From the NCBI GenBank assembly GCA_910588885.1, contig CAJUSQ010000084.1:5821-13252 (forward strand): a stretch of 7,432 bases of DNA, given 5' to 3'. The translations under genes and the position numbers were made by a program. Of the stretch, positions 1 to 5,810 are shown piece after piece. Position 1 is the stretch's first letter; every line of letters starts with the position of its first letter. The notes under the pieces were generated by a model. That model saw only the letters and a program-made list of their open reading frames with translations, did not search any database and had not been told where the DNA came from. The stretch comes from an uncultured Lachnospiraceae bacterium (GTDB lineage: Bacteria; Bacillota; Clostridia; Lachnospirales; Lachnospiraceae).

Positions 1-653
1 TACCGATTCTGGATCAGTTCCTTTTGGAGCACCCGGACGCTTCCTACCGGGGAGCAAAGGGCATCATTGCCCTGACGGGTTATAACGGGATTCTCGGTTA
101 CCGGACCGATGAGAGCTACAACGATATCAACAATCCGGATTTAAGCTCGGATAAGCGGAAATGGCTGGAAAACCATCCGGATTTTAATCTGGAGCAGGAA
201 CGGGTGGAAGCGAAGAAAGTAGCGGATGCCATGAAAGAAGACGGCTGGGAGTTTGCAAGCCACACCTGGGGGCACCTTCGGGTAGGGGACAAAGATTTGG
301 AAACCCTGATGGAGGATACCCGGAAATGGCGGGAGAATGTAGAACCGCTGGTAGGGCCTACGGATACCATTATCTTCGCCCACGGCCAGGATTTGGGGGA
401 TTGGGGGCCTTATGACGAATCCGATGCCAAATACCAGTTCTTCCGTTCCCAGGGTTATAATATTTTCTGTAATGTCGATGCAAGCAGCGAATATATGACC
501 TGGTTTGGAACGGACTATCTGCGCCAGGGCAGAAGGAACCTGGACGGCTACCGAATTTATAACAACGCCATCGGCCAGCAGGACAACGTATCGGATCTCT
601 TTGATGCTGCGGCCATTATTGATCCTCAACGTCCGCCGGTTCCGGCATTGTAA
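1..653 (+). CDS. Polysaccharide deacetylase (NodB-like domain), 5'-truncated by window edge
   Basis: The reading frame is open from base 3 to a TAA at 651-653, so the gene starts before the window and only about 217 C-terminal residues are visible. The Ser-His-Thr-Trp-Gly-His motif (bases 258-275) fits the second metal-binding motif of NodB/CE4 deacetylases (His-x3-His), which remove acetyl groups from peptidoglycan or other N-acetylated glycans. Upstream, the stretch reading GIIALTGYNGILGYRT resembles the core beta-strand region of large clostridial members of this family. The catalytic Asp-Asp motif and any signal peptide or membrane anchor would lie outside the window, so location cannot be judged. 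The later His in IIFAHGQDLGDWG may be a further active-site element. The gene is followed by an intrinsic terminator and is probably independent of spoVAD. Family assignment is fairly sure; substrate is unknown. Confidence 0.72.
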   Translation, partial: PILDQFLLEHPDASYRGAKGIIALTGYNGILGYRTDESYNDINNPDLSSDKRKWLENHPDFNLEQERVEAKKVADAMKEDGWEFASHTWGHLRVGDKDLETLMEDTRKWRENVEPLVGPTDTIIFAHGQDLGDWGPYDESDAKYQFFRSQGYNIFCNVDASSEYMTWFGTDYLRQGRRNLDGYRIYNNAIGQQDNVSDLFDAAAIIDPQRPPVPAL

Positions 654-677
654 AAGGTTTCGGTAATTAGAGTATCA

Positions 678-705
678 AGTACGAAAGAGTAACAGTACGA
701 AAGAG
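678..705. repeat. Short direct repeat, two 12-bp copies
   Basis: AGTACGAAAGAG occurs at 678-689 and again at 694-705, a 16-base period, between the deacetylase stop codon and its terminator. It looks like a small local duplication in the 3' untranslated region; no function is evident. Confidence 0.6.
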
Positions 706-719
706 ATAGAAAGAAAAAA

Positions 720-751
720 CGGCAGGGCATGAAAGCCCTGCTGTTTATTTT
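720..751 (+). terminator. Intrinsic terminator after the deacetylase gene
   Basis: A 9-bp stem (720-728 with 735-743, one G-T wobble, core CAGGGC/GCCCTG) closes a six-base ATGAAA loop and is followed by TTTATTTT. An A-run precedes the stem. This is a standard rho-independent terminator and separates the deacetylase from the spoVA genes. Confidence 0.88.
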
Positions 752-949
752 ACCTATTCACTGGATTGGAGGAAAATCATGTTAAGACTTGTGATATGAT
801 CAATAGAAGTAGCGTTACAACTTTAGCGACCGTTTTCCCATTACGGGTAATAAAGATAAAATCATTTCCCCCGGTAATTTTGATTTTGCATAAAAAAATC
901 CATTTCGGTAAAAGCTATTTCCAAAGAAAAACCGGAAAGGAAAAAATAG
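752..949. other. Intergenic region upstream of spoVAD
   Basis: This region lies between the terminator and spoVAD. It holds a well-formed Shine-Dalgarno sequence (TTGGAGG, 766-772) six bases before an ATG at 779, but that frame stops after six codons (MLRLVI, TGA at 797-799). It also holds the forespore-type promoter candidate at 887-917 and the spoVAD ribosome binding site (GGAAAGG, near 934-940). No translated frame here resembles SpoVAC. Confidence 0.6.
887..917 (+). promoter_or_regulatory. Candidate forespore (sigma F/G-type) promoter of spoVAD-spoVAE
   Basis: TGCATA at 887-892 matches the -35 element used by the forespore sigma factors, and CGGTAAA at 906-912 sits where the GG-starting -10 element of sigma F would be, with a 14-base gap between GCATA and GG. 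The AAAGCTA at 911-917 is a weaker sigma G-like -10 match. The same TGxATA...CGGTAAA layout, with identical spacing, occurs before the lipoprotein gene at 2374. SpoVA operons are known to be forespore-expressed, which fits. The exact sigma factor cannot be told from the sequence. Confidence 0.45.
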
Positions 950-1957
950 ATGTCGCAAAAAGGAACACAGAGTATACAATTTGATGAAGCTCCTTATATC
1001 ATAAGCTCTGCCAGCATCGTAGGGACGAAAGAAGGAGAAGGGCCTTTGGGGAAGCTGTTTGACGTAGTAGGAGCCGATGACCTGTTCGGGGAAAATACCT
1101 GGGAAGAGGCGGAGAGCACCTTACAGAAGGAAGCGGCTGCCCTGGCGATGGGCAAAGCAAAGCTTGCAAAAGAAGATATCCGGTATTTGTTTGCCGGAGA
1201 TCTGCTGGGGCAGTCCATTGCCACCACCTTCGGGCTGATGGAGCTGAATATTCCCCTGTTTGGACTCTACGGCGCCTGTTCTACGGCCGGAGAGTCCCTT
1301 TCTCTGGCAGCAATGGCCGTGGCGGCGGGATTTGGGGAACAGGTATTGGCCGTCACCTCCAGCCATTTTGCCAGTGCGGAAAAACAGTTTCGGTTTCCGT
1401 TAGAATACGCGAACCAGCGTCCGTTGTCTGCAACCTGGACCGTTACCGGAAGCGGGGCCTTTGTGGTGGGAAAGCGCAAAACGAAGGCCAGGATCACCGG
1501 GATTACCACAGGAAAAGTAGTGGATTACGGCATTAAGGATTCCATGAACATGGGAGCGGCCATGGCTCCGGCTGCCTGTGATACGATTTACCGGAATCTG
1601 GTAGATTTTGGACGCAGCCCGCAGGATTACGACAAAATCATTACCGGAGATCTGGGCTATGTGGGCCAGGAAATCCTGATTCGTCTCCTTCGGGAAAAAG
1701 GATTTGATATCAGTGGGCAGCATATGGACTGCGGAATTGAAATTTTTGACCGGGAAACCCAGGATACCCATTCCGGCGGAAGCGGCTGCGGCTGTTCGGC
1801 GGTCACCTTAAGCGCCTACCTCCTGCCAAAGCTGGAAAAGGGGGAATATCAGCGGATTTTGTTTGTGCCTACCGGTGCGCTGCTGTCTACGGTCAGCTTC
1901 CATGAAGGGAAATCGGTGCCGGGTATTGCCCATGGGGTTGTGATTGAGCATGCTTAA
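950..1957 (+). CDS. spoVAD: Stage V sporulation protein AD (SpoVAD)
   Basis: This 335-residue protein has the length and sequence character of SpoVAD, a thiolase-fold protein without known enzymatic activity that binds dipicolinic acid. It works with the SpoVA membrane proteins to move Ca-DPA into the developing spore and release it at germination. Visible family features are the thiolase-like Gly-Ala-Cys-Ser-Thr (Cys110), the GSGAFVVG strand near 167-174, and the Gly/Cys-rich HSGGSGCGCSA stretch at 274-284. The ATG at 950 is preceded by GGAAAGG at suitable distance. spoVAE follows after 51 bases, suggesting one transcript. In most Clostridia and Bacilli spoVAC lies directly upstream; here it does not. 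A forespore promoter candidate lies about 35-60 bases upstream. Identification is secure. Confidence 0.95.
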   Translation: MSQKGTQSIQFDEAPYIISSASIVGTKEGEGPLGKLFDVVGADDLFGENTWEEAESTLQKEAAALAMGKAKLAKEDIRYLFAGDLLGQSIATTFGLMELNIPLFGLYGACSTAGESLSLAAMAVAAGFGEQVLAVTSSHFASAEKQFRFPLEYANQRPLSATWTVTGSGAFVVGKRKTKARITGITTGKVVDYGIKDSMNMGAAMAPAACDTIYRNLVDFGRSPQDYDKIITGDLGYVGQEILIRLLREKGFDISGQHMDCGIEIFDRETQDTHSGGSGCGCSAVTLSAYLLPKLEKGEYQRILFVPTGALLSTVSFHEGKSVPGIAHGVVIEHA

Positions 1958-2008
1958 AAGCAGGTTCGTGAGAAAAAGTATGGATTTCAGGCAGAGAAAG
2001 GAGATCAT

Positions 2009-2365
2009 ATGGATTATATCAATGCATTCTGGGTAGGCGGCCTGATCTGCGCTTTGGTGCAGATTTTAATGGAAAAAACAAAATTGATGCCGGGAAGGAT
2101 CATGGTGCTTCTGGTGTGTACCGGGGCAGTGCTGGGCGCGGTTCAGGTCTATGAGCCTTTTATGAAATATGCCGGGGCAGGCGCATCCGTGCCGTTGCTG
2201 GGCTTTGGAAATGTCCTTTGGAAAGGGATGCAGAAAGCGATTGACAGCGACGGGTTTATCGGTATTTTTATGGGCGGTTTTACGGCCAGTGCAGTGGGGA
2301 TTTGTGCCGCACTGGTGTTCGGTTATTTGGCCAGCCTGGTGTTCAATCCCAAAATGAAAAAATAG
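2009..2365 (+). CDS. spoVAE: Stage V sporulation protein AE (SpoVAE, SpoVAEb type)
   Basis: The product is a 118-residue hydrophobic protein of the small SpoVAE/SpoVAC-like membrane family, a component of the DPA channel in the spore inner membrane. Hydrophobic segments are visible near residues 6-20, 30-47 and 86-112, with a shorter one around 60-70, and a basic C-terminus (NPKMKK). The family pattern of a GGLICALVQ N-terminus and a GGFTASAVGICAALVFG helix is present. AAAGGAGA just before ATG 2009 is a strong ribosome binding site. The gene is 51 bases after spoVAD and is probably co-transcribed with it. No terminator is evident after the stop codon, and the next gene has its own promoter candidate. 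Confidence 0.93.
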   Translation: MDYINAFWVGGLICALVQILMEKTKLMPGRIMVLLVCTGAVLGAVQVYEPFMKYAGAGASVPLLGFGNVLWKGMQKAIDSDGFIGIFMGGFTASAVGICAALVFGYLASLVFNPKMKK

Positions 2366-2373
2366 AGCAAATG

Positions 2374-2404
2374 TGAATAAAGGATCTTTTTTCGGTAAAT
2401 ATAA
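2374..2404 (+). promoter_or_regulatory. Candidate forespore-type promoter of the lipoprotein gene
   Basis: TGAATA at 2374-2379, then CGGTAAA at 2393-2399 and TATAATA just after. The spacing from TGAATA to CGGTAAA equals that of the spoVAD element at 887-912. From the GG at 2394 the sequence GGTAAATATA is close to the sigma F -10 consensus (GGnnAnAnTR). A housekeeping -10 (TATAAT, 2400-2405) is also readable but has no good -35 partner, so sigma A use is possible but less likely. Confidence 0.42.
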
Positions 2405-2420
2405 TAGTGCAGATTATCTG

Positions 2421-2428
2421 AAAGGAGA
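2421..2428 (+). promoter_or_regulatory. Ribosome binding site fixing the lipoprotein start
   Basis: AAAGGAGA lies seven bases before ATG 2436. This start yields a textbook lipoprotein signal peptide, whereas the in-frame ATG at 2373 has no comparable site and would put 21 polar residues ahead of it. Confidence 0.85.
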
Positions 2429-2435
2429 TTTTATT

Positions 2436-2906
2436 ATGAAACAGTGGAAGAAGCTTATGCTGGGCCTGACTTTGGTACTGGCACTGGGCTGTTTGACCGC
2501 CTGCGGGAACCGGGATAATGATAAAAACGGAACCAACGGCAACGGAACAACCAACGGGACGACCAATGGGACCAATAACAAAGGGACGAATAACGGGACA
2601 AATAACAATGGAACAACCAATGGGACGACCAACGGAACCAATAACGGGACCAAGGACAATACGGACGGAACAGACGTCAGGGATACGACGCCGGGGGACG
2701 GAACCGATGGTGACGGCGTTCTGGACGATATAGGCGACGATATTGTGGATGGTGTAGAAGATATCGGAGAAGATGTGGAAAAAGGTGTAGATGATGTGAC
2801 CGGAAACGGAACGGGAACCGGGACAGGAGCCGGAAATGGAAACGGAACGGGAACCGGAGGAATGGGAACCGGAGCCGGGACAGGCGCTACCGGGGCCGGC
2901 GACTAA
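2436..2906 (+). CDS. Low-complexity repeat lipoprotein, function unknown
   Basis: The 156-residue product starts with a lipoprotein signal peptide: basic MKQWKK, a hydrophobic core at 7-19, and lipobox Leu-Thr-Ala-Cys with the lipidated Cys at 23. The mature part has three blocks. Residues 31-73 are almost only Asn, Gly and Thr and contain a 12-residue unit twice (GTTNGTTNGTNN at 37-48 and 59-70). Residues 95-121 form an acidic segment with hydrophobics at 99, 103, 107, 110, 114, 118 and 121, an 11-residue amphipathic helical rhythm. Residues 122-156 are a Gly/Thr/Ala tail. No enzyme motif is present. It is expected on the outer face of a membrane, as a flexible spacer or surface-exposed protein. 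Position after spoVAE and a similar promoter element suggest a spore role, but this is inference. I do not recognise a named family. Confidence 0.85.
   Translation: MKQWKKLMLGLTLVLALGCLTACGNRDNDKNGTNGNGTTNGTTNGTNNKGTNNGTNNNGTTNGTTNGTNNGTKDNTDGTDVRDTTPGDGTDGDGVLDDIGDDIVDGVEDIGEDVEKGVDDVTGNGTGTGTGAGNGNGTGTGGMGTGAGTGATGAGD
2544..2645 (+). repeat. Degenerate coding repeat in the lipoprotein gene
   Basis: Two 36-base copies, 2544-2579 and 2610-2645, differ at three positions, all third codon positions and all synonymous. Between and around them are further GGNACN/AAY units encoding Gly-Thr-Asn. The units stay in codon register throughout. Confidence 0.8.
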
Positions 2907-2925
2907 CGGAACGGGAAGAACAAAT

Positions 2926-2946
2926 GTTCTAACTGGTAGAACTTTT
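2926..2946 (+). terminator. Weak hairpin with T-run after the lipoprotein gene
   Basis: GTTCTA (2926-2931) pairs with TAGAAC (2937-2942) around a five-base loop and is followed by TTTT at 2943-2946. The stem is short and AT-rich, so on its own it would be a poor terminator; it may act together with the strong hairpin immediately downstream. Confidence 0.35.
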
Positions 2947-2984
2947 AAAAAACAGGCAGTATGTATCCGCTACATACTGCCTGT
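2947..2984 (-). terminator. Strong intrinsic terminator between convergent genes, mainly for guaB
   Basis: A perfect 14-bp stem (2952-2965 with 2971-2984) closes a five-base TCCGC loop. Read on the minus strand the stem is followed by a T-run (complement of the A-run at 2947-2951), which makes it the guaB terminator, about 60 bases past the guaB stop codon. On the plus strand the stem is followed only by CTTGAATAAT, so termination of the lipoprotein transcript there would be less efficient. Confidence 0.85.
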
Positions 2985-3044
2985 CTTGAATAATATGGAA
3001 AAGTTCTGCCCGAAAGCCTCTGTCCCGGATTACTGAATAAGCAA

Positions 3045-4499
3045 TTACTCGTCCATGCTGTAATTGGGCGCTTCCTTGGTGATATGAATGTCGTGGGGAT
3101 GGCTTTCCTTTAAGGACGCAGCGGAGATCTTCACAAACTGGCCCTCCCGCTTCAGATCCTCAATGGTGCGGGTGCCGCAGTAACCCATGCCGGAACGAAG
3201 ACCGCCGATTAACTGGAATACGGTATCTTCCACAGTTCCCTTGTAGGCCACACGTCCTTCTACGCCTTCCGGTACCAGCTTCTTGGCATCCTGCTGGAAA
3301 TAGCGGTCTTTACTGCCGTTTTCCATCGCAGCCAGAGAGCCCATGCCCCGGTATACCTTGTATTTCCGTCCCTGGTACAGTTCAAAGGTTCCCGGGCTTT
3401 CATCGCAGCCTGCAAAAATACTGCCCATCATACATACGTTGGCGCCTGCGGCAATGGCCTTTGTCATATCGCCGGAATACTTGATACCGCCGTCTGCAAT
3501 CACGGGAATGCCAAAGTCACGGGCCACTTCATAGCAGTCCATAATGGCAGAAATCTGGGGAACGCCGATTCCGGCTACCACACGGGTGGTACAGATGGAA
3601 CCAGGGCCGATTCCAACCTTGATTGCGTCTGCGCCGGCTTCAATCAATGCCTTGGCAGCAGCACCGGTTGCAATATTACCGGCAACGACCTGAAGATCCG
3701 GATATGCGGACTTGATTTCCCGGACGGCTTTCAGGATATTGGCGGAATGGCCGTGGGCGGAGTCCACTACGATTACGTCCACATGGGCTTTTACCAAAGC
3801 ATCTACGCGTTCCATCATGTTCCCGGTAATGCCCACACCGGCGCCGCACAGCAGACGGCCCTGTTCGTCTTTGGCGGACAGCGGGTATTTGATCTGCTTC
3901 TCGATATCTTTAATGGTAATTAAGCCTTTCAGATTGAAATTGTCATCTACAATCGGAAGCTTCTCCTTACGGGCTTTTGCCAGGATCTGCTTGGCTTCTG
4001 CTAAAGTGATGCCTTCCCGGGCGGTGATCAGTCCCTCCGAAGTCATGCATTCTTTGATTTTTCTGGAAAAATCCTCTTCAAACTTCAGGTCACGGTTTGT
4101 GATAATACCCACCAGCCTGCCGTTTTCAGTAATCGGAACTCCGGAAATCCGGAATTTACCCATCAGCTCGTCAGCATCCTGCAAGGTATGTTCCGGTGAA
4201 AGAGAAAAGGGATCGGTGATGACGCCGTTTTCAGAACGCTTCACCTTATCAACTTCATCTGCCTGTGCCTCAATAGACATATTCTTATGGATAATGCCGA
4301 TGCCGCCCTGTCTGGCCATGGCGATGGCCATCCGGTGTTCCGTAACGGTATCCATACTTGCACTCATCATTGGAATGTTGAGACGTACCTTTTTCGTAAG
4401 GTCTGTGGAAAGATCTACCATATTCGGAGTGATTTCCGAATAAGCCGGAACCAGCAGCACGTCGTCAAATGTGATTCCTTCACCGATAATTGTACCCAT
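3045..4499 (-). CDS. guaB: Inosine-5'-monophosphate dehydrogenase (IMPDH)
   Basis: This 484-residue cytosolic enzyme oxidises IMP to XMP with NAD+, the first committed step of GMP synthesis. Full-length family features are present: N-terminal TFDDVLLVP-type barrel start (FDDVLLVP 11-18), a CBS-pair (Bateman) domain at roughly 93-205 inserted in the barrel, the phosphate-binding and catalytic loop GPGSICTTR at 298-306 with catalytic Cys303, the DGGI phosphate site at 336-339, MMGS/FAG around 357-364, and the mobile flap with Arg399-Tyr400. The C-terminal region (ESHPHDI...) is typical. The ATG at 4497-4499 is preceded on the minus strand by AGAGAGGA seven bases away. It is a single gene in opposite orientation to its neighbours, with its own promoter and terminator. 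Identification is secure. Confidence 0.98.
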   Translation of the reverse strand: MGTIIGEGITFDDVLLVPAYSEITPNMVDLSTDLTKKVRLNIPMMSASMDTVTEHRMAIAMARQGGIGIIHKNMSIEAQADEVDKVKRSENGVITDPFSLSPEHTLQDADELMGKFRISGVPITENGRLVGIITNRDLKFEEDFSRKIKECMTSEGLITAREGITLAEAKQILAKARKEKLPIVDDNFNLKGLITIKDIEKQIKYPLSAKDEQGRLLCGAGVGITGNMMERVDALVKAHVDVIVVDSAHGHSANILKAVREIKSAYPDLQVVAGNIATGAAAKALIEAGADAIKVGIGPGSICTTRVVAGIGVPQISAIMDCYEVARDFGIPVIADGGIKYSGDMTKAIAAGANVCMMGSIFAGCDESPGTFELYQGRKYKVYRGMGSLAAMENGSKDRYFQQDAKKLVPEGVEGRVAYKGTVEDTVFQLIGGLRSGMGYCGTRTIEDLKREGQFVKISAASLKESHPHDIHITKEAPNYSMDE

Positions 4500-4544
4500 T
4501 TTCGAATCCTCTCTTTCGTTTTTGACATATATTATAGTCTTTCA

Positions 4545-4573
4545 ATTTTAACAAAAAGGGACGGGCATGTCAA
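4545..4573 (-). promoter_or_regulatory. Housekeeping (sigma A) promoter of guaB
   Basis: On the minus strand, TTGACA (4568-4573) is separated by exactly 17 bases from TAAAAT (4545-4550), and a TGT directly before the -10 gives an extended -10 element. Transcription would start near 4538, leaving a leader of about 40 bases. A second -10-like TATAAT at 4531-4536 lacks a good -35. Confidence 0.82.
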
Positions 4574-4691
4574 TGAAAATTTTACAATCAGTCTGCGGGA
4601 TTTGTCATGAGTAGGATGAACAGGGAAATCCGATTGCCTGTCGGTACCTTTGCCGGAACCGGCGGGATGGCTGTTTTCGGAAACCGGGAGC

Positions 4692-4715
4692 CTGCAGAAA
4701 ATTTTTGCAGAAAAT
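4692..4715. repeat. Palindrome with overlapping direct repeat upstream of hisA
   Basis: CTGCAGAAAATTTTTGCAG (4692-4710) is nearly self-complementary (a single G/T mismatch pair), and TGCAGAAAAT is repeated at 4693-4702 and 4706-4715, a 13-base period. It ends 10 bases before the -35 of the hisA promoter candidate, a possible position for a regulator-binding site. Confidence 0.5.
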
Positions 4716-4725
4716 GTTTTGGCAG

Positions 4726-4754
4726 TTGTTTTTTACGGAAAATTCTATTATGAT
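4726..4754 (+). promoter_or_regulatory. Probable sigma A promoter of hisA
   Basis: TTGTTT (4726-4731) is followed after 17 bases by TATGAT (4749-4754). The hexamers match consensus at four and five of six positions. Transcription would start near 4761. Confidence 0.55.
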
Positions 4755-4835
4755 AGAAAAGGTAACGGTTGTTTTGCTGGTAAAAATCTCACATGATCGC
4801 AGGGGCGGCGGCCCGGCTTGTCAAAGCAGCGATCC

Positions 4836-4849
4836 AAGGAGGAAAGGAG
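4836..4849 (+). promoter_or_regulatory. Tandem Shine-Dalgarno sequences before hisA
   Basis: AAGGAGG (4836-4842) is followed at once by AAAGGAG (4843-4849). Only the second is at a normal distance (five bases) from ATG 4855, which sets the start there rather than at upstream in-frame start codons. Confidence 0.75.
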
Positions 4850-4854
4850 CCGGA

Positions 4855-5637
4855 ATGGAATTCAGGCCGTGTATTGACATACATAACGGAAAGGTGAAGC
4901 AGATTGTAGGCAGCAGCCTGCAGGATGAAGGGGATCAGGCCAGGGAGAATTTTGTAGCGGCCTGGGATGCGGCGGCCTATGCAGAGTTTTATAAAAAGGA
5001 CTGTCTGCGGGGAGGCCATGTTATTTTGCTGAACCCCGAAACCTCCCCTTTCTATGAGGCTACCAGGGATCAGGCGCTTTCTGCACTTTCGGCTTATCCG
5101 GGGGGCCTGCAGGCAGGAGGAGGAATTACGCCCGAAAATGCGGAACAGTTCCTGGAAGCGGGTGCCAGCCATGTGATTGTAACCTCCTATGTGTTCCGGG
5201 AGGGACGGGTGGACTATGAACGGCTTGCCCGAATGGCAGGGACCGTGAGCAGAGAGCATCTGGTTTTGGATCTCAGCTGCCGGAAGCGTGGAGACGCTTA
5301 TTATGTGGTAACGGACCGTTGGCAGAAATTTACGGAGGAGCGGGTAGAAGAAAAACTGCTGCAGCATCTTTCGGAATTCGCAGCGGAATTTTTGGTACAT
5401 GCAGTGGATGTGGAAGGAAAGGCCAACGGCATCGAACGGGATTTGGTGAAACAATTGGCAGAATGGGGCCGGATTCCGATTACTTATGCCGGGGGCGTAG
5501 GAAGCTTTGAGGATTTGGAAGAGCTGAAAGATCTGGGGAAGGATCGATTAAATGTTACGATTGGAAGTGCACTGGATTTGTTTGGCGGCAGCATGGCATA
5601 CCGTGAAGTATTAAGGGCGGTTAGGACAAAGCGGTAA
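4855..5637 (+). CDS. hisA: HisA, eukaryotic (HIS6)-type ProFAR isomerase
   Basis: The 260-residue product is a cytosolic TIM-barrel isomerase that converts ProFAR to PRFAR, the fourth step of histidine synthesis. It matches, from memory, yeast His6 (about 261 residues) more closely than standard bacterial HisA: CIDIHNGKVKQIVG (6-19), GGHVILLNP, QAGGGI (86-91), HVIVTSYVF (106-114), LDLSCRKRGD with a Trp-Gln-Lys further on, FLVHAVDVEGKANGI (179-193), and YAGGVGSFEDL plus GSALDLFGG near the C-terminus. Asp8 and Asp139 are the likely catalytic acids; the QAGGG and YAGGVG loops bind the two phosphates. The start at 4855 gives the family's usual length. No other his gene is in the window. dapL follows after 173 bases with no terminator between. 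Family assignment is confident; the evolutionary origin is inference. Confidence 0.9.
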   Translation: MEFRPCIDIHNGKVKQIVGSSLQDEGDQARENFVAAWDAAAYAEFYKKDCLRGGHVILLNPETSPFYEATRDQALSALSAYPGGLQAGGGITPENAEQFLEAGASHVIVTSYVFREGRVDYERLARMAGTVSREHLVLDLSCRKRGDAYYVVTDRWQKFTEERVEEKLLQHLSEFAAEFLVHAVDVEGKANGIERDLVKQLAEWGRIPITYAGGVGSFEDLEELKDLGKDRLNVTIGSALDLFGGSMAYREVLRAVRTKR

Positions 5638-5798
5638 TCGCAGAATGAAGTTGTGTAGAGAATTGCGGCCATGTATGCGGGATGGAATTTGCGGTACTTA
5701 TTATAAGAAGTGAGATATGGAACACGGACGAATGATCGGAGCATACTATGGGAAAGGGGATTCAGGGTGATTCAAGTAGGAAAGACTGCAGGGGAAGC

Positions 5799-5805
5799 AA
5801 GGAGG
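5799..5805 (+). promoter_or_regulatory. Ribosome binding site fixing the dapL start
   Basis: AAGGAGG lies five bases before ATG 5811. The in-frame ATG at 5748 would add 21 polar residues not expected in DapL and lacks such a site. Confidence 0.85.
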
Positions 5806-5810
5806 AAATT

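Larger units (their letters stand above)
4500..4854. other. Divergent intergenic region between guaB and hisA
   Basis: These 355 bases hold the guaB ribosome binding site and promoter on the minus strand (to 4573), then about 110 bases without recognised features, then a palindrome with direct repeats (4692-4715), the hisA promoter candidate (4726-4754) and a leader of roughly 95 bases with two Shine-Dalgarno sequences. A small GCCGGAACCGGC palindrome sits near 4651-4662. I see no purine riboswitch and no T-box. Confidence 0.6.

Noticed and set aside
766..984. 72-codon frame starting at TTG 766 and overlapping the spoVAD start
   Set aside because: Its composition is unlike a conserved protein, it uses the Shine-Dalgarno itself as start codon region, and it overlaps spoVAD; no similarity to SpoVAC is visible.
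2373..2435. Upstream in-frame ATG for the lipoprotein
   Set aside because: It would bury the signal peptide behind 21 polar residues; AAAGGAGA marks the ATG at 2436.
2528..2653. Tandem GGNACN/AAY units as a CRISPR-like or non-coding array
   Set aside because: Units are short, degenerate, without spacers, and stay in register inside a lipoprotein gene.
2414..2659. 81-codon minus-strand frame made of Val-Pro-Leu repeats
   Set aside because: It is the antisense image of the Gly-Thr-Asn repeat and has no independent start signal.
3712..4443. 243-codon frame antisense to guaB
   Set aside because: It lies wholly inside the secure guaB gene, has Ser/Ile-rich shadow composition and no ribosome binding site or family motif.
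4522..4551. TTGACA on the plus strand at 4522-4527 as a rightward promoter
   Set aside because: No acceptable -10 lies 16-18 bases downstream, and the region overlaps the well-defined guaB promoter on the other strand.
4705..4854. Longer hisA reading frame from 4705
   Set aside because: The extra 50 residues overlap the promoter candidate and have no counterpart in the family; ATG 4855 has two adjacent Shine-Dalgarno sequences and gives the standard length.
5742..5748. CATACTA as a sigma G -10 before dapL
   Set aside because: No forespore -35 is found at 17-18 bases upstream (nearest GATAT is 23 bases away), and dapL is a biosynthetic gene.
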